From positions 1-34,447 of the IMG/VR virus record IMGVR_UViG_3300009183_000213: DNA of 34,447 nucleotides; one strand, written 5' to 3'. The translations under genes were made by a program, and so were the position numbers. Below the pieces are notes generated by a model. It ran no database searches. It saw only the letters and a program-made list of their open reading frames with translations, and had not been told where the DNA came from. Position 1 is the first letter of the stretch; every line of letters starts with the position of its first letter. Positions 1 to 8,441 of this stretch are shown here, piece by piece. This DNA is from a virus.

Positions 1-1677
1 ATAATATCTAAAAAGAATAATTTAAATATTAATATTATAAATAAAAAGCCAGATATTAATACCGAGAAGGTAATTTTAAAACTACTTAAACAACCACCGA
101 GAAGAATATCAATTGAAAATAATGAAACTATTATAACAGGAAAAGAAATTGATAAATTATCTGTTATTATAGTATCGGTAAATTATAATGATTACTTATT
201 AGTTTCTTTAAGTAATAATATTAAATATTTTGAAGATATAACAGTAGTAACATCATCAGATGATTTAATGTGTCAAAAAATATGTGACATATTTGGAGTT
301 AAATGTGTCATAACTGATAGAATATATGAAGACGGAGCTTCATTTAATAAAGGAAAAGCTATAAATGATGGTATAAAATCAATTGATAATCCGGATTGGA
401 TACTATTACTAGATGCTGATATTGTACTGACTAAAAAAATAGATATTAATACAGATATTGATATATTATACACATCAGATAGATATATATGTAAAGATTA
501 TAATACTTATAAAGATTGGCAGGGTGGTAAAATAGAAATAGATAAAGTAGGTAAATATGAAACCAATAGAGGATTGGGGTTCTTTCATCTATTTAATATT
601 AATAGTTCAGATATTAACAAGGAATTACCATTTCCGGAATCATCAAATGATGCCTCTTGGAGTGACTTACATTTTAGAGATAAATTTACAAAAAAAAGTA
701 AGATAGATAAATCAGTTATACACTTAGGACCCACATACAAAAACTGGAAAGGAAGAAAAACAGACGCATTTCTATCAGATGATTTATTTCATGATTTATT
801 TAATAATCAATTAAATAAGAATATTTTAGAAGTTTTAAATGATATTCCATTTTTTGGAGAAAAAGTAAAAATGAATATAGATTTTGATATTAAAGATGAT
901 CAACAGTTTATATATCACATAACATCTTTATACAAATCATATGATATTGAAACTAATAGAAGAAGTGAATTTGCACAAAAAAATTGGAAAAAACTATATG
1001 AGAATAAAAAAATTATTCCTTGTTTAAATTATAGCAAAATAAATGATACAGAAATGCCAAAAATAAAAGATTTATTTGAGTCTGGTTATAATATGTGTTT
1101 GAATGATAATGATATAATTATGTACACAAACTCAGATATATGCTTAACCGAAGACTTATATCAAAAAGTTGTTGAATCTTGTAATAAATATGAATGTACA
1201 TTTTCATTCAGAAAAGACTTTACGATATTAAATGAGCCTATGGATAAAAATATGATTGAGAATGCAAAATATTCAAATGGAAGTATAAAACCAAAAGGTG
1301 CTGATTTATTTGCTGTTACTAAATCTTGGTGGGAAAAATGGAGAGATTATCTACCAGATGACCAAGTAATAGGTAGACCTACTTGGGATTGGATATTTAG
1401 AATAGCTATGGGTAAGAGTATAGAAGGTGATATTGTTTTCTCTCAGTCATTTGAAGAACAAGGAACAATATGTGAAACACCGAATATATCATATCATGAG
1501 ATACATGATTCATATTGGGAAAAACCTGAAAATCTATTTGAGGAAAACAGTATAAAAAATACAAAAATTGCTTACAATTGGATGAAAGAAAAATCACCAA
1601 TTATTATTTTTACTGGAAGGGATTGGATGGAAAAAACATATGGCGAATATATAATTTTCAATAAAATTAATCTTTAA
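1..1677 (+). CDS. Two-domain GT-A glycosyltransferase, 5' end outside window
   Basis: The reading frame is open from base 1, so the gene begins upstream of the window; the first ATG at 268 is internal. In-frame sequence before it encodes a typical GT2 opening beta strand (LSVIIVSVNYNDY, about residues 55-67 of the visible part). An LLLDADIVL strand carries the metal-binding DxD motif near residue 138. A second GT-like half follows after about residue 330, with a TNSDICL strand as its degenerate DxD, a WWEKW segment and WDWIFR. It probably transfers sugar from a nucleotide-sugar donor in the infected cell; donor and acceptor are unknown. It is the first visible gene of a plus-strand operon and ends 3 bases before the next ATG. 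The tandem two-domain layout resembles polysaccharide-type glycosyltransferases. Fold call fairly sure, specificity unknown. Confidence 0.72.
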   Translation: MISKKNNLNINIINKKPDINTEKVILKLLKQPPRRISIENNETIITGKEIDKLSVIIVSVNYNDYLLVSLSNNIKYFEDITVVTSSDDLMCQKICDIFGVKCVITDRIYEDGASFNKGKAINDGIKSIDNPDWILLLDADIVLTKKIDINTDIDILYTSDRYICKDYNTYKDWQGGKIEIDKVGKYETNRGLGFFHLFNINSSDINKELPFPESSNDASWSDLHFRDKFTKKSKIDKSVIHLGPTYKNWKGRKTDAFLSDDLFHDLFNNQLNKNILEVLNDIPFFGEKVKMNIDFDIKDDQQFIYHITSLYKSYDIETNRRSEFAQKNWKKLYENKKIIPCLNYSKINDTEMPKIKDLFESGYNMCLNDNDIIMYTNSDICLTEDLYQKVVESCNKYECTFSFRKDFTILNEPMDKNMIENAKYSNGSIKPKGADLFAVTKSWWEKWRDYLPDDQVIGRPTWDWIFRIAMGKSIEGDIVFSQSFEEQGTICETPNISYHEIHDSYWEKPENLFEENSIKNTKIAYNWMKEKSPIIIFTGRDWMEKTYGEYIIFNKINL

Positions 1678-1680
1678 AAT

Positions 1681-2373
1681 ATGAATTTACTACTTGCTAT
1701 ACAATCTTATCCAGGTGCCAATGATGCCGTAAATAGACAGTGGTCTTTTTACTTAAATGCAGGAGCTGATGAGATTCATGGAATTGGAACTATAGATAAT
1801 GGTTGTGTTTGGCCAGATGGTATTAAAAGTGTGCTTATTGGAAGTAATAAGTATATTGACGGCAAGCATTTACCAAATAGACTACTTGATACTATAGAAT
1901 ATTGTTTAAGTACAGAATTTTCACACTTCTGTATATCTGAATATGATTCTATTTTTTTTAATAAAATACCAGAATGGACGGGAATTGCAGCACACTTAGC
2001 TGGTGGTAAAACTTGTGAGGACGAATCTAGATACTGTGGATTATCCAACTCAACTTTTATACATAATCCTTGGTTTATTGATAGACCAACCGCTGAGATA
2101 TTACTACATATTGGTCGTGAGATTCTTCAAAGACCTGAATTATCTTTTGAATGGTGGTATGGTTCACCTGAGAGTTCACCAGACGTATTTTTAGCTTGGG
2201 TCTGTCAAGAGGCTAATATAAAAGTAAAATATGATTTAATGAAAGAATTTAGTCGCAATAGATTAGATGTACAAGGTGATTTAGAGTTAGCTAGAGAATT
2301 TCGTATAAATGGTGTTGAAATAATACACGGATTAAAAACTGAACATGAATTAGACTTTATAACAAAAGATTAA
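1681..2373 (+). CDS. Putative glycosyltransferase-like protein
   Basis: This 230-residue protein begins with a short hydrophobic strand (MNLLLAIQSY), as in GT-A enzymes. It has an ISEYDSIFF strand near residues 85-93, where EYD sits in the position of the DxD metal motif. A later segment with paired tryptophans (FEWWYGSPESSPDVF) could form the acceptor side. It starts 3 bases after the previous gene within a run of glycosyltransferases, which supports the role. The DxD is not canonical (E-Y-D-S), so activity is uncertain; it could be an accessory or inactive paralogue. Gene reality is certain from its tight spacing and full-length open frame. Confidence 0.6.
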   Translation: MNLLLAIQSYPGANDAVNRQWSFYLNAGADEIHGIGTIDNGCVWPDGIKSVLIGSNKYIDGKHLPNRLLDTIEYCLSTEFSHFCISEYDSIFFNKIPEWTGIAAHLAGGKTCEDESRYCGLSNSTFIHNPWFIDRPTAEILLHIGREILQRPELSFEWWYGSPESSPDVFLAWVCQEANIKVKYDLMKEFSRNRLDVQGDLELAREFRINGVEIIHGLKTEHELDFITKD

Positions 2374-2390
2374 AAAATAAAAATAAAAAT

Positions 2391-3140
2391 ATGACTATTC
2401 GTCTTGCTTCCGGAATTAGCCCAAATTATGTATCTAGGGCTGAACAATTTATTAAATCATTAACAGAACATTGTAATGTAGATACAACTATTTTTGGAGT
2501 TAATTTTCCATTAGATACAACTGAAATAAATGGTGTCAAATGTATACCTTTAGATTACTCTAAGGCACCTGTTCAGTTTCCAAAAGTTATGCTACAAAGT
2601 GGAATGTTTGTTTTATATACTCCGAGTGATTGGCAAGAGGATGATATAATTATCTTTACTGATGCTGATGCTTATTTTCAAAGAGGATTTAATGAGTCTG
2701 AAATTTCAACTTTCTCATCTATACCAGATGGTACTATGATGGTTGGTTATAATAAACCTAATGAATACCAATCATTACTATCCGAGTCTTATGATCTTTT
2801 TCCAAAAAAGCCAATAGATGAAATAAAAATTGATTTTCCAAATATGGAAAATATGGTTTGTAGAAACTTTGGTATGGTTATAGCAAGACTTTCTACTTGG
2901 CGCGAACTTAACAATAGAACATTAAATCTTTGGTCCGCTTGTGATTCATGTTTTGATAATCCAGCTCGTGTTCAACTTGTATCTTTATATGCTTGTCAAT
3001 TACCGGGCATGAATATAGTAGATTTATCACCAGACTGTCACGCACACGGTCATCACGGTATGAAAATTGGATTAGAAAGAGGCTCTGATGGTCTTTGGAG
3101 ACAAGATGGTAATATTGTTGCTTTTGCACACGCTCTTTAA
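2391..3140 (+). CDS. GT-A family glycosyltransferase
   Basis: This 249-residue protein has a IIIFTDADAYF strand giving a clean DxD (residues 91-93), the metal and nucleotide-sugar binding motif of GT-A enzymes. The C-terminal region is rich in histidine (CHAHGHHGMK), which may include the second metal ligand seen in GT8-like enzymes. The start follows a run of A and T (TTAAAAAATAAAAATAAAAAT) with no Shine-Dalgarno sequence. The gene lies 17 bases after its neighbour in the sugar-transfer operon. Substrate is unknown. The sequence is unlike its neighbours, so it is not a recent duplicate of them. Confidence 0.7.
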   Translation: MTIRLASGISPNYVSRAEQFIKSLTEHCNVDTTIFGVNFPLDTTEINGVKCIPLDYSKAPVQFPKVMLQSGMFVLYTPSDWQEDDIIIFTDADAYFQRGFNESEISTFSSIPDGTMMVGYNKPNEYQSLLSESYDLFPKKPIDEIKIDFPNMENMVCRNFGMVIARLSTWRELNNRTLNLWSACDSCFDNPARVQLVSLYACQLPGMNIVDLSPDCHAHGHHGMKIGLERGSDGLWRQDGNIVAFAHAL

Positions 3141-3156
3141 AAAATTAAAAATAAAA

Positions 3157-3843
3157 ATGATAGACATATTTTACAAATCATACGCAAAAGATTTTGAGTG
3201 GTTATACTACTCATTAAAATCAATAAAAAAATATTTAACTGGTTATAATAAAATAGTAATAGTTATACCCGAACAAGATAAAGATTTATTAAACTATGAG
3301 TTAATAAATGAATTAAATTGCGAGATTCATTTTGTAAATGAATATGGTGATGGTTATATCTATCAGCAATTTATAAAAATGACAGCTCATAAATATTGTA
3401 ATTCAAAGTTTATATTATATTCAGACTCTGATTTAATCTTTAACACAAATATTGATTTACAAAATTTTATAATTGATGAAAAACCTGAAATACTATACAC
3501 AGACTATTCAAAAGTTGGTGATGCTATATGTTGGAAAGAAGTTACTGAAAAATTCATGGGTAGGGAATTAAATTACGAATTTATGAGAAGATTGCCTTTA
3601 ATTTATCACAGAAGTACAATTGTAGAAATCAATGAAAGATATAACATAGAAGATATTGTTATGAGTAGCAGTACCTTTTCAGAATTTAATGCTATTGGAG
3701 CTTGGGTTTTTTATAATCACTCCGATAAATATAAACTTACAAATACAGATAATTGGTCTTATGTACCACCAATAGGCAAACAATACTGGTCACATGGTGG
3801 ATTAACAAACGAAATTAAAAGTGAAATACAAGAATGGATATAA
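3157..3843 (+). CDS. GT-A family glycosyltransferase
   Basis: The frame is open from 3088, but the ATG at 3157 is the better start. It follows the A-rich leader AAAATTAAAAATAAAA seen before other genes here and avoids a 53-base overlap. The resulting 228-residue protein starts MIDIFYKSYA and carries FILYSDSDLIF with a DSD metal motif at about residues 90-92. Downstream features are LIYHRST and a C-terminal GAWVFYNH plus YWSHGG, where histidine or tryptophan may line the active site. The arrangement is similar to the DUF6492-type glycosyltransferase group. It overlaps the following sulfotransferase gene by 10 bases, implying coupled translation. Confidence 0.68.
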   Translation: MIDIFYKSYAKDFEWLYYSLKSIKKYLTGYNKIVIVIPEQDKDLLNYELINELNCEIHFVNEYGDGYIYQQFIKMTAHKYCNSKFILYSDSDLIFNTNIDLQNFIIDEKPEILYTDYSKVGDAICWKEVTEKFMGRELNYEFMRRLPLIYHRSTIVEINERYNIEDIVMSSSTFSEFNAIGAWVFYNHSDKYKLTNTDNWSYVPPIGKQYWSHGGLTNEIKSEIQEWI

Positions 3844-4475
3844 TTGTTTCTTTTCCAAGAAGTGGTCAACACTTAGTTGAGAAAATATTAAAATATTGTT
3901 GTAGTGAACACAATGTAGAATTTACATATTGTGAGTTCTATACCTGTTGCAACTCCACACCTTGCTCAAAAGGTAAAGAAATTTCAAAAAATCATGATTT
4001 TGAATTAGACTTAGAAGTAAATAGTCATATTAAATATGTAAGCTTATACAGAGAAGATATAATTCTTCAATTAGAAGCGTACTATAGATATTGGATTAAA
4101 TACAATAATGAGAAATATAAGTATAAAGATTTATTAAAGTTTATAAAAGATAAAACTGAATACTATAATGGCTTTATGAATAAATGGATTAATAATAAAA
4201 ATAAAAATATACTTAAAGTAGAATATTATGAAATATTAGATAATCCTGAAAAAATATCAAAAAAGATATTCAAACATTTTTTTCCTGATGTTAAAATAAA
4301 AAATAGTGTATTTAAAGAATTAGTTAATATAGAGTTAGAAACACCTATAATAGCACCTCATCGTGACCAAAATATAAAAAATGGAATGAATGGTTTATTC
4401 AAACACAAAATAGCACTAATTAATAAGATTGATGATAAGATTTATAAAAGGCTTAAAAAAGATTTGAATTTGTAA
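3834..4475 (+). CDS. Sulfotransferase-like protein (PAPS-dependent)
   Basis: The N-terminus reads MDIIVSFPRSGQHLVEKIL. FPRSGQH at residues 7-13 matches the 5'-phosphosulfate-binding loop of PAPS-dependent sulfotransferases. A second feature, VSLYREDIILQLEAYYRY (Arg73), fits the 3'-phosphate-binding segment. The tail has KVEYYEILDNPEKI, also common in the family. Length (213 residues) is short but within range for bacterial members. It would transfer a sulfo group to a sugar or tyrosine. Its place inside a glycosyltransferase operon, overlapping genes on both sides (10 bases and 1 base), suggests it decorates the glycan made by its neighbours (inference). Confidence 0.72.
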   Translation: MDIIVSFPRSGQHLVEKILKYCCSEHNVEFTYCEFYTCCNSTPCSKGKEISKNHDFELDLEVNSHIKYVSLYREDIILQLEAYYRYWIKYNNEKYKYKDLLKFIKDKTEYYNGFMNKWINNKNKNILKVEYYEILDNPEKISKKIFKHFFPDVKIKNSVFKELVNIELETPIIAPHRDQNIKNGMNGLFKHKIALINKIDDKIYKRLKKDLNL

Positions 4476-5206
4476 TGAAGATATTTACTACAATAAACCC
4501 GAATGATAATTTTGAAACTCAATCAAAAGCTATTTCTTCCTGGTCAAATAAATACCAAGTTTATTCTGTTAATACAAAAGAAGAAATAGAAAAGATAAAC
4601 AACTTATATCCTAATGTTATATTTATTGAAACAGAAGATACTTTTGCGTATAAAAACAAAAAGTTAATTAAATTAAATTCTATATTATCTGCTATAGATA
4701 TAACTTGTAAATCAGAAACAGTTGCTATAGTAAACTCAGATATTATATTAAATGAGAATTTACAACTTAACATAAATCAAAGATATCTAATAAATGGCTT
4801 ATTTATAGGAACAAGATATGAATTAGATGGTGATAAAAAATATCCCTTCATATACGGCTATGATGTTTTTATATTTAATTCAAAATACACAGATATATTT
4901 AAGAATGATAAATATGTAATCGGTATGCCTTGGTGGGATTATTGGGTTCCTTTAGTTTGTATAAAAAATGGATTAAATTTATATCATATAAAAGATGAAT
5001 TAATATATCACATAACCCACAAAACAAACTATGACTATAATATTTGGCTTAAATTTGGAGAATTCTTATACAATGATATAGTTGTAGACTTACTTAAATA
5101 TGATAATATACTACCATTGTCTAACTTTTATAATGCTGAAAAGAGTGGAAAATTAGATGTGAAAAAGTTTATAGAATCAAAACAAATCAATATATCCATA
5201 GTATAA
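4475..5206 (+). CDS. Putative glycosyltransferase
   Basis: A 243-residue protein starting MKIFTTINPNDNFETQ, which resembles GT2-like proteins that begin with a strand and a QxxAI/W helix. The strand VAIVNSDIIL places NSD at residues 87-89 as a degenerate DxD; the equivalent NSDI also occurs in the second half of the first gene in the window. A GMPWWDYWVPL segment and a histidine-bearing IYHITH segment follow, as in phage glycosyltransferases with a metal-binding His. The start codon overlaps the stop of the sulfotransferase gene. Fold assignment is moderately sure; donor and acceptor unknown. Confidence 0.6.
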   Translation: MKIFTTINPNDNFETQSKAISSWSNKYQVYSVNTKEEIEKINNLYPNVIFIETEDTFAYKNKKLIKLNSILSAIDITCKSETVAIVNSDIILNENLQLNINQRYLINGLFIGTRYELDGDKKYPFIYGYDVFIFNSKYTDIFKNDKYVIGMPWWDYWVPLVCIKNGLNLYHIKDELIYHITHKTNYDYNIWLKFGEFLYNDIVVDLLKYDNILPLSNFYNAEKSGKLDVKKFIESKQINISIV

Positions 5207-5226
5207 TTAAAAAATAATATTCATTA

Positions 5227-5994
5227 ATGAATTATACACATACTTTTACCTATGTAATAGGTTACAGACACTCACCAGATAGATTACAAAATCTAAGAAA
5301 AACTTTAGACTGGATAAATGGATTTGTCGGATGTGAAGTTATTATAGTTGAACAAGATAAACACTCAAAAATATCACACTTAAATCTTAAAGCTAAACAT
5401 ATATTTCTAAAATCAACATTACCTTATAATAAGTCTTGGGGATTTAATGTAGCTACTAAATATTCAAATTCTAATATCATAGTTTTTGCTGATTCTGATT
5501 TAGTAATGGATCCTAATCAATTTATAGAATCTCTTAAAGCAATAGAACAATATGAAATGATAAATCCATACAAATCAGTTATTGATTTAGATCAAAATGA
5601 ATCTGGATTAAGATTTGAACAAATTTTACAAATTAATAGAGCCGGTAGAGGAGAACTAGACCATCAAAAAGTTCCTCTTTGTGGAGGTATTTGTATTTTT
5701 AGAAAAGATGCTATTATGAGAATTGGTGGTTGGAACGAATCCTTTGTTGGATGGGGAGCAGAAGATGATTTTGTATCTCTAAAAGTTAAACACTTCTTAA
5801 ATTGGACCGAAATTCCTAACAAATGCTATCACTTATACCATCCAAGAACTGCACCTGATATGAAATACTATCAAAGAAATCTAGAGTTATTACAAAAAAC
5901 ATCAGCAATGAGTAAAGATGAAATAACTAAGATGTCTAATGCACAATCTCAAAAAAATGGACTGAATAATAAGTATGATAGTTACTCTATATGA
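5227..5994 (+). CDS. GT2/GT7-like galactosyltransferase-type glycosyltransferase
   Basis: This is the clearest sugar transferase of the operon. After VIGYRHSPDRL there is an IIVFADSDLVM strand with DSD at residues 89-91. A CGGICIFRKDAIMRIGGWN stretch is then followed by FVGWGAEDDF (about 173-182). The GGW..F.GWG.EDDD pattern is the signature of the GT7 C-terminal domain shared by beta-1,4-galactosyltransferases and chondroitin-polymerase-type enzymes. The acidic EDD is the likely catalytic base. Length of 255 residues suits a single catalytic domain. The downstream gene begins 20 bases before this one ends, so translation is probably coupled. Confidence 0.82.
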   Translation: MNYTHTFTYVIGYRHSPDRLQNLRKTLDWINGFVGCEVIIVEQDKHSKISHLNLKAKHIFLKSTLPYNKSWGFNVATKYSNSNIIVFADSDLVMDPNQFIESLKAIEQYEMINPYKSVIDLDQNESGLRFEQILQINRAGRGELDHQKVPLCGGICIFRKDAIMRIGGWNESFVGWGAEDDFVSLKVKHFLNWTEIPNKCYHLYHPRTAPDMKYYQRNLELLQKTSAMSKDEITKMSNAQSQKNGLNNKYDSYSI

Positions 5995-6763
5995 TTTAGA
6001 AAAAATTTGTAACTATTCAGAAAATTCAAAACCATCACTACCTAATGGTATAATAAATTACTTAGAATTTATTGAATCTGATACTGAAGAGTATAAAAAT
6101 TTAGTAAAAAGTAAAAGAAGAGATTTAACTATTGATGCTATTTTAGAAGATAAAATAGATGAGTGGACAGATTCTGAAACTTGGGGAATTGATTTAGACC
6201 AAGAAGGTTATACAAGATCTATTTCACCTCAGATGAAAAGTTTAACGGTTAAATCACAAAAGTTTATAGACAATCAAACTCTTTATTATGATATAGTAAA
6301 AAAGTTAGAATCATTGACTAATCAACCAATGACTAATCATAATATTAATAATAATATGAATGTTATTATTAAAAATAATCCTAATTTATCAAGTTATGAT
6401 AATGATAATTCTAATTTCAGAAAAATAATATCTAAAGTAATGATGTTGAACAGTTTAATTGGAATGGAAAGTAGAGTTGGTCCAGCAAATTCAATGTTAG
6501 TTGGTTTAGATGTTTATATGTATCTACTGAGAAGTAATACATTCACAATTCAAAACAATGGAACAACGGTAACTGGTAATATATCAGGAATTGACATCAT
6601 ACCATCTCATTTAATTAATACAAAAAAAGTTATACTAATGAGAAATTCAAATAAACCAGGAATAGGTTTAAATGTTATTAATAATGTAAATGATTCAACT
6701 TATTTTATGGCAGAAACACCAGTAGTTTGGGAGAAGTGTATAAAATGGTTTGAAATTATTTAG
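5975..6763 (+). CDS. Putative virion protein with HK97-capsid-like C-terminal half
   Basis: The 262-residue product has an acidic N-terminal half with an Asn-rich middle (residues about 115-145). The C-terminal half looks like the back half of T4 gp23/HK97-type capsid proteins. MESRVGPANSMLVGLDVYMYL resembles the conserved A-domain strand (R.G.ANWVVVSP.VA in capsid proteins). Next come a short turn, NISGIDIIPSHLI (like G.ikVyvdP) and KVILMRNSNKPGIGL. It is shorter than a real major capsid protein, so a vertex, decoration or capsid-like accessory protein is more likely. It overlaps the last glycosyltransferase gene by 20 bases and ends tail-to-tail with the next minus-strand gene (8-base overlap). 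Family call is tentative. Confidence 0.4.
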   Translation: MIVTLYDLEKICNYSENSKPSLPNGIINYLEFIESDTEEYKNLVKSKRRDLTIDAILEDKIDEWTDSETWGIDLDQEGYTRSISPQMKSLTVKSQKFIDNQTLYYDIVKKLESLTNQPMTNHNINNNMNVIIKNNPNLSSYDNDNSNFRKIISKVMMLNSLIGMESRVGPANSMLVGLDVYMYLLRSNTFTIQNNGTTVTGNISGIDIIPSHLINTKKVILMRNSNKPGIGLNVINNVNDSTYFMAETPVVWEKCIKWFEII

Positions 6764-7292
6764 AAGCTACTCTAACTTTATTATACTTTATAAGTAATTT
6801 ATAAATTTTTTCATATTCTTGAGAAGGATTCTCAACTAATCTCTCACACCACTTATCTTTATTAAAGTATTCAACTATCATACCTACTCTGAAGTCTTCT
6901 TTCTTAGTAGGCTTCCAGTATCTAACTTGTTCTACAAATGAAAATGAATGTCCATTATATAAATAAGAAATATTCTCAGCATCAGTGTTATACATTACAA
7001 CACCAAGTTTTTTTTCAGAACCATCTTTAAAAATCTTCATCACAGATGTTTCACCTAAATACTTAATGATTGCACATTCTTGGTGAAAGTGATTTAATAA
7101 AAATAAAACATCCTTTCTTAAATTATCATTATCTACTCTACCAAATGCAATAACGGAATCTTCATATTGTCCTCTATAATAACCTTTAATAGGAATTATT
7201 TGATATTCTTTGGCATAAAGAATAGAAATCATATCATCTAATTTATCAGATGATAAAATAACATATGACATATTTTGTTCTTGAAGATTCAT
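6756..7292 (-). CDS. Hypothetical phage protein, two-part
   Basis: Up to 178 residues. The ATG at 7292 lies only 3 bases after a TTAATATATAC promoter-like element, so the in-frame ATG at 7271 (MSYVILSSDKLDDMI) may be the true start. The N-terminal part has a YVILSS strand and alternating strands and helices. The C-terminal part has FRVGMIVEYFNKDKWCERLVENPSQEYEKIY, which looks like a small beta-rich nucleic-acid or protein binding module followed by a helix. No catalytic motif is visible and function is not recognised. It converges on the capsid-like gene with an 8-base overlap. Confidence 0.7.
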   Translation of the reverse strand: MNLQEQNMSYVILSSDKLDDMISILYAKEYQIIPIKGYYRGQYEDSVIAFGRVDNDNLRKDVLFLLNHFHQECAIIKYLGETSVMKIFKDGSEKKLGVVMYNTDAENISYLYNGHSFSFVEQVRYWKPTKKEDFRVGMIVEYFNKDKWCERLVENPSQEYEKIYKLLIKYNKVRVASK

Positions 7293-7295
7293 AAT

Positions 7296-7306
7296 GTATA
7301 TATTAA
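7296..7306 (-). promoter_or_regulatory. Putative late promoter, TTAATATATAC
   Basis: Minus-strand TTAATATATAC, matching the element upstream of other genes here. It lies between the 49-codon gene and the gene ending at 6756. It favours the ATG at 7271 over that at 7292, which would be too close. Confidence 0.4.
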
Positions 7307-7310
7307 AAGT

Positions 7311-7460
7311 CTAATGTTGTTCCGTGACAATATAGATTTTTAGCAAATTATGTATAGATAGTTTTTTTATCTTACTGAAATAGGAAATAGCTTCTTTTAA
7401 ATTATGAGCGTCTATTATATTTATAGTTTCATGTTTATATCTAAGATAAAACCTCTTCAC
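7311..7460 (-). CDS. Small 49-residue hypothetical protein
   Basis: On the minus strand a GTG at 7460 opens a 49-codon frame ending in TAG at 7311, between two clear minus-strand genes. The product starts VKRFYLRYKHETINII and continues through DAHNLKEAISYFSKI and KKLSIHNLLKIYIV. This beta-strand, AxxxxEAIxxFSxI helix, LL.I..V pattern is coherent for a small folded phage protein and unlike random AT-rich translation. An AAATATATACC box lies immediately upstream. The frame fills most of an otherwise empty 190-base gap. Function unknown; the weak point is the non-ATG start. Confidence 0.55.
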   Translation of the reverse strand: MKRFYLRYKHETINIIDAHNLKEAISYFSKIKKLSIHNLLKIYIVTEQH

Positions 7461-7483
7461 AAGGTATATATTTATTTAAAAAA

Positions 7484-8440
7484 CTATAAAGACTTATTTC
7501 GCATATCTTTTGTATATAAAATTGCTTCTACATATTTAAAAGATGCCATATCTTTTCTTACAAAAGAAAGGTCAGATTCAAATGGATTTTTATTAATAAA
7601 CTCTCCTTTATAAAATAAACCACCACTAGATGTTGTTACTCCAGCATTATGAAATATTTTACATGATTCATAATCAGAAATTGGTGATGTTCCCCAACTA
7701 AAATTCAACTCTTTAGATATTTGAACTTTATTTCCTCTTTTCAAAGACATCCACAAAACAGCCCACATATCAGCACACCATTTCTGAATAGGATTATAAT
7801 TTTTTAACTCATCAGTTGTTAAAGACTTTCTTTCAATAGTTTCTCTATTAGACATATATTTATATAAATCTAAAGCTTTTTCCTTAACTTCTTTCCAATA
7901 ATCGGAATCAACACCTTTCATTAAATATTGAGCACCACCAGAGTTCATATTATTTGATTCTACCAATTGAGGATCTATACCGGCTATGTCACACATTTCT
8001 TTGAATAGAATGTCTGATTTAGACTTTATATAGTCCGCGCATATATAAGATATAGTATCACTTAAATACCATATATCATCATTATTCATAGAATTAAAAT
8101 CTGGAAGTTCTCTGAATATAATATCGGAGTCATGATAAAAAATTGTTTCAGTAGATAAGTCTGGATAACATTTAAAATGTTGTTCTATGATATCTGGTCT
8201 GAGTATAGGTATATATCCACCGTTATCTAATATAGTTCTCTTATAAAAGAAAAATCTAACATAAGGATATTTACCAACCAATTCTCTACCCTCATTAGAT
8301 GGAGATGAATCATATGAGAATAAAATCTCAATATTATTGGGATTAATACCAACCTTCATAAAGTTATTGATCATAACTTCAACTTGCCAATGAAAATAAG
8401 CAACATCTGGTTGAGCACATAAAAATACAATTCTTTTCAT
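7484..8440 (-). CDS. Glycosyltransferase-like protein
   Basis: The 318-residue protein begins MKRIVFLCAQPDVAYFHWQVEV. It carries TIFYHDSDIIFRELP with a DSD metal motif at residues 104-106. NNMNSGGAQYLMKGVDSDYWKEV and QKWCADMWAVLW follow; an N-x-G-G acceptor loop followed by a W-rich helix is reminiscent of arabinosyl/galactosyltransferase-like proteins of the hydroxyproline type. It sits on the opposite strand from the main sugar operon, one base from the polymerase-like gene upstream. It is a seventh transferase in the first 8.5 kb. Specificity unknown. Confidence 0.65.
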   Translation of the reverse strand: MKRIVFLCAQPDVAYFHWQVEVMINNFMKVGINPNNIEILFSYDSSPSNEGRELVGKYPYVRFFFYKRTILDNGGYIPILRPDIIEQHFKCYPDLSTETIFYHDSDIIFRELPDFNSMNNDDIWYLSDTISYICADYIKSKSDILFKEMCDIAGIDPQLVESNNMNSGGAQYLMKGVDSDYWKEVKEKALDLYKYMSNRETIERKSLTTDELKNYNPIQKWCADMWAVLWMSLKRGNKVQISKELNFSWGTSPISDYESCKIFHNAGVTTSSGGLFYKGEFINKNPFESDLSFVRKDMASFKYVEAILYTKDMRNKSL

Positions 8441-8441
8441 A

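Noticed and set aside
3088-3156. Longer 5' start for the glycosyltransferase gene at 3157
   Set aside because: It would overlap the previous gene by 53 bases, while the ATG at 3157 follows the typical A-rich leader and gives a family-like N-terminus.
1-6763. T4-type DNA alpha/beta-glucosyltransferases
   Set aside because: T4 AGT and BGT are GT-B enzymes; these proteins show GT-A DxD signatures, so the DNA-glucosylation analogy is not supported by sequence.
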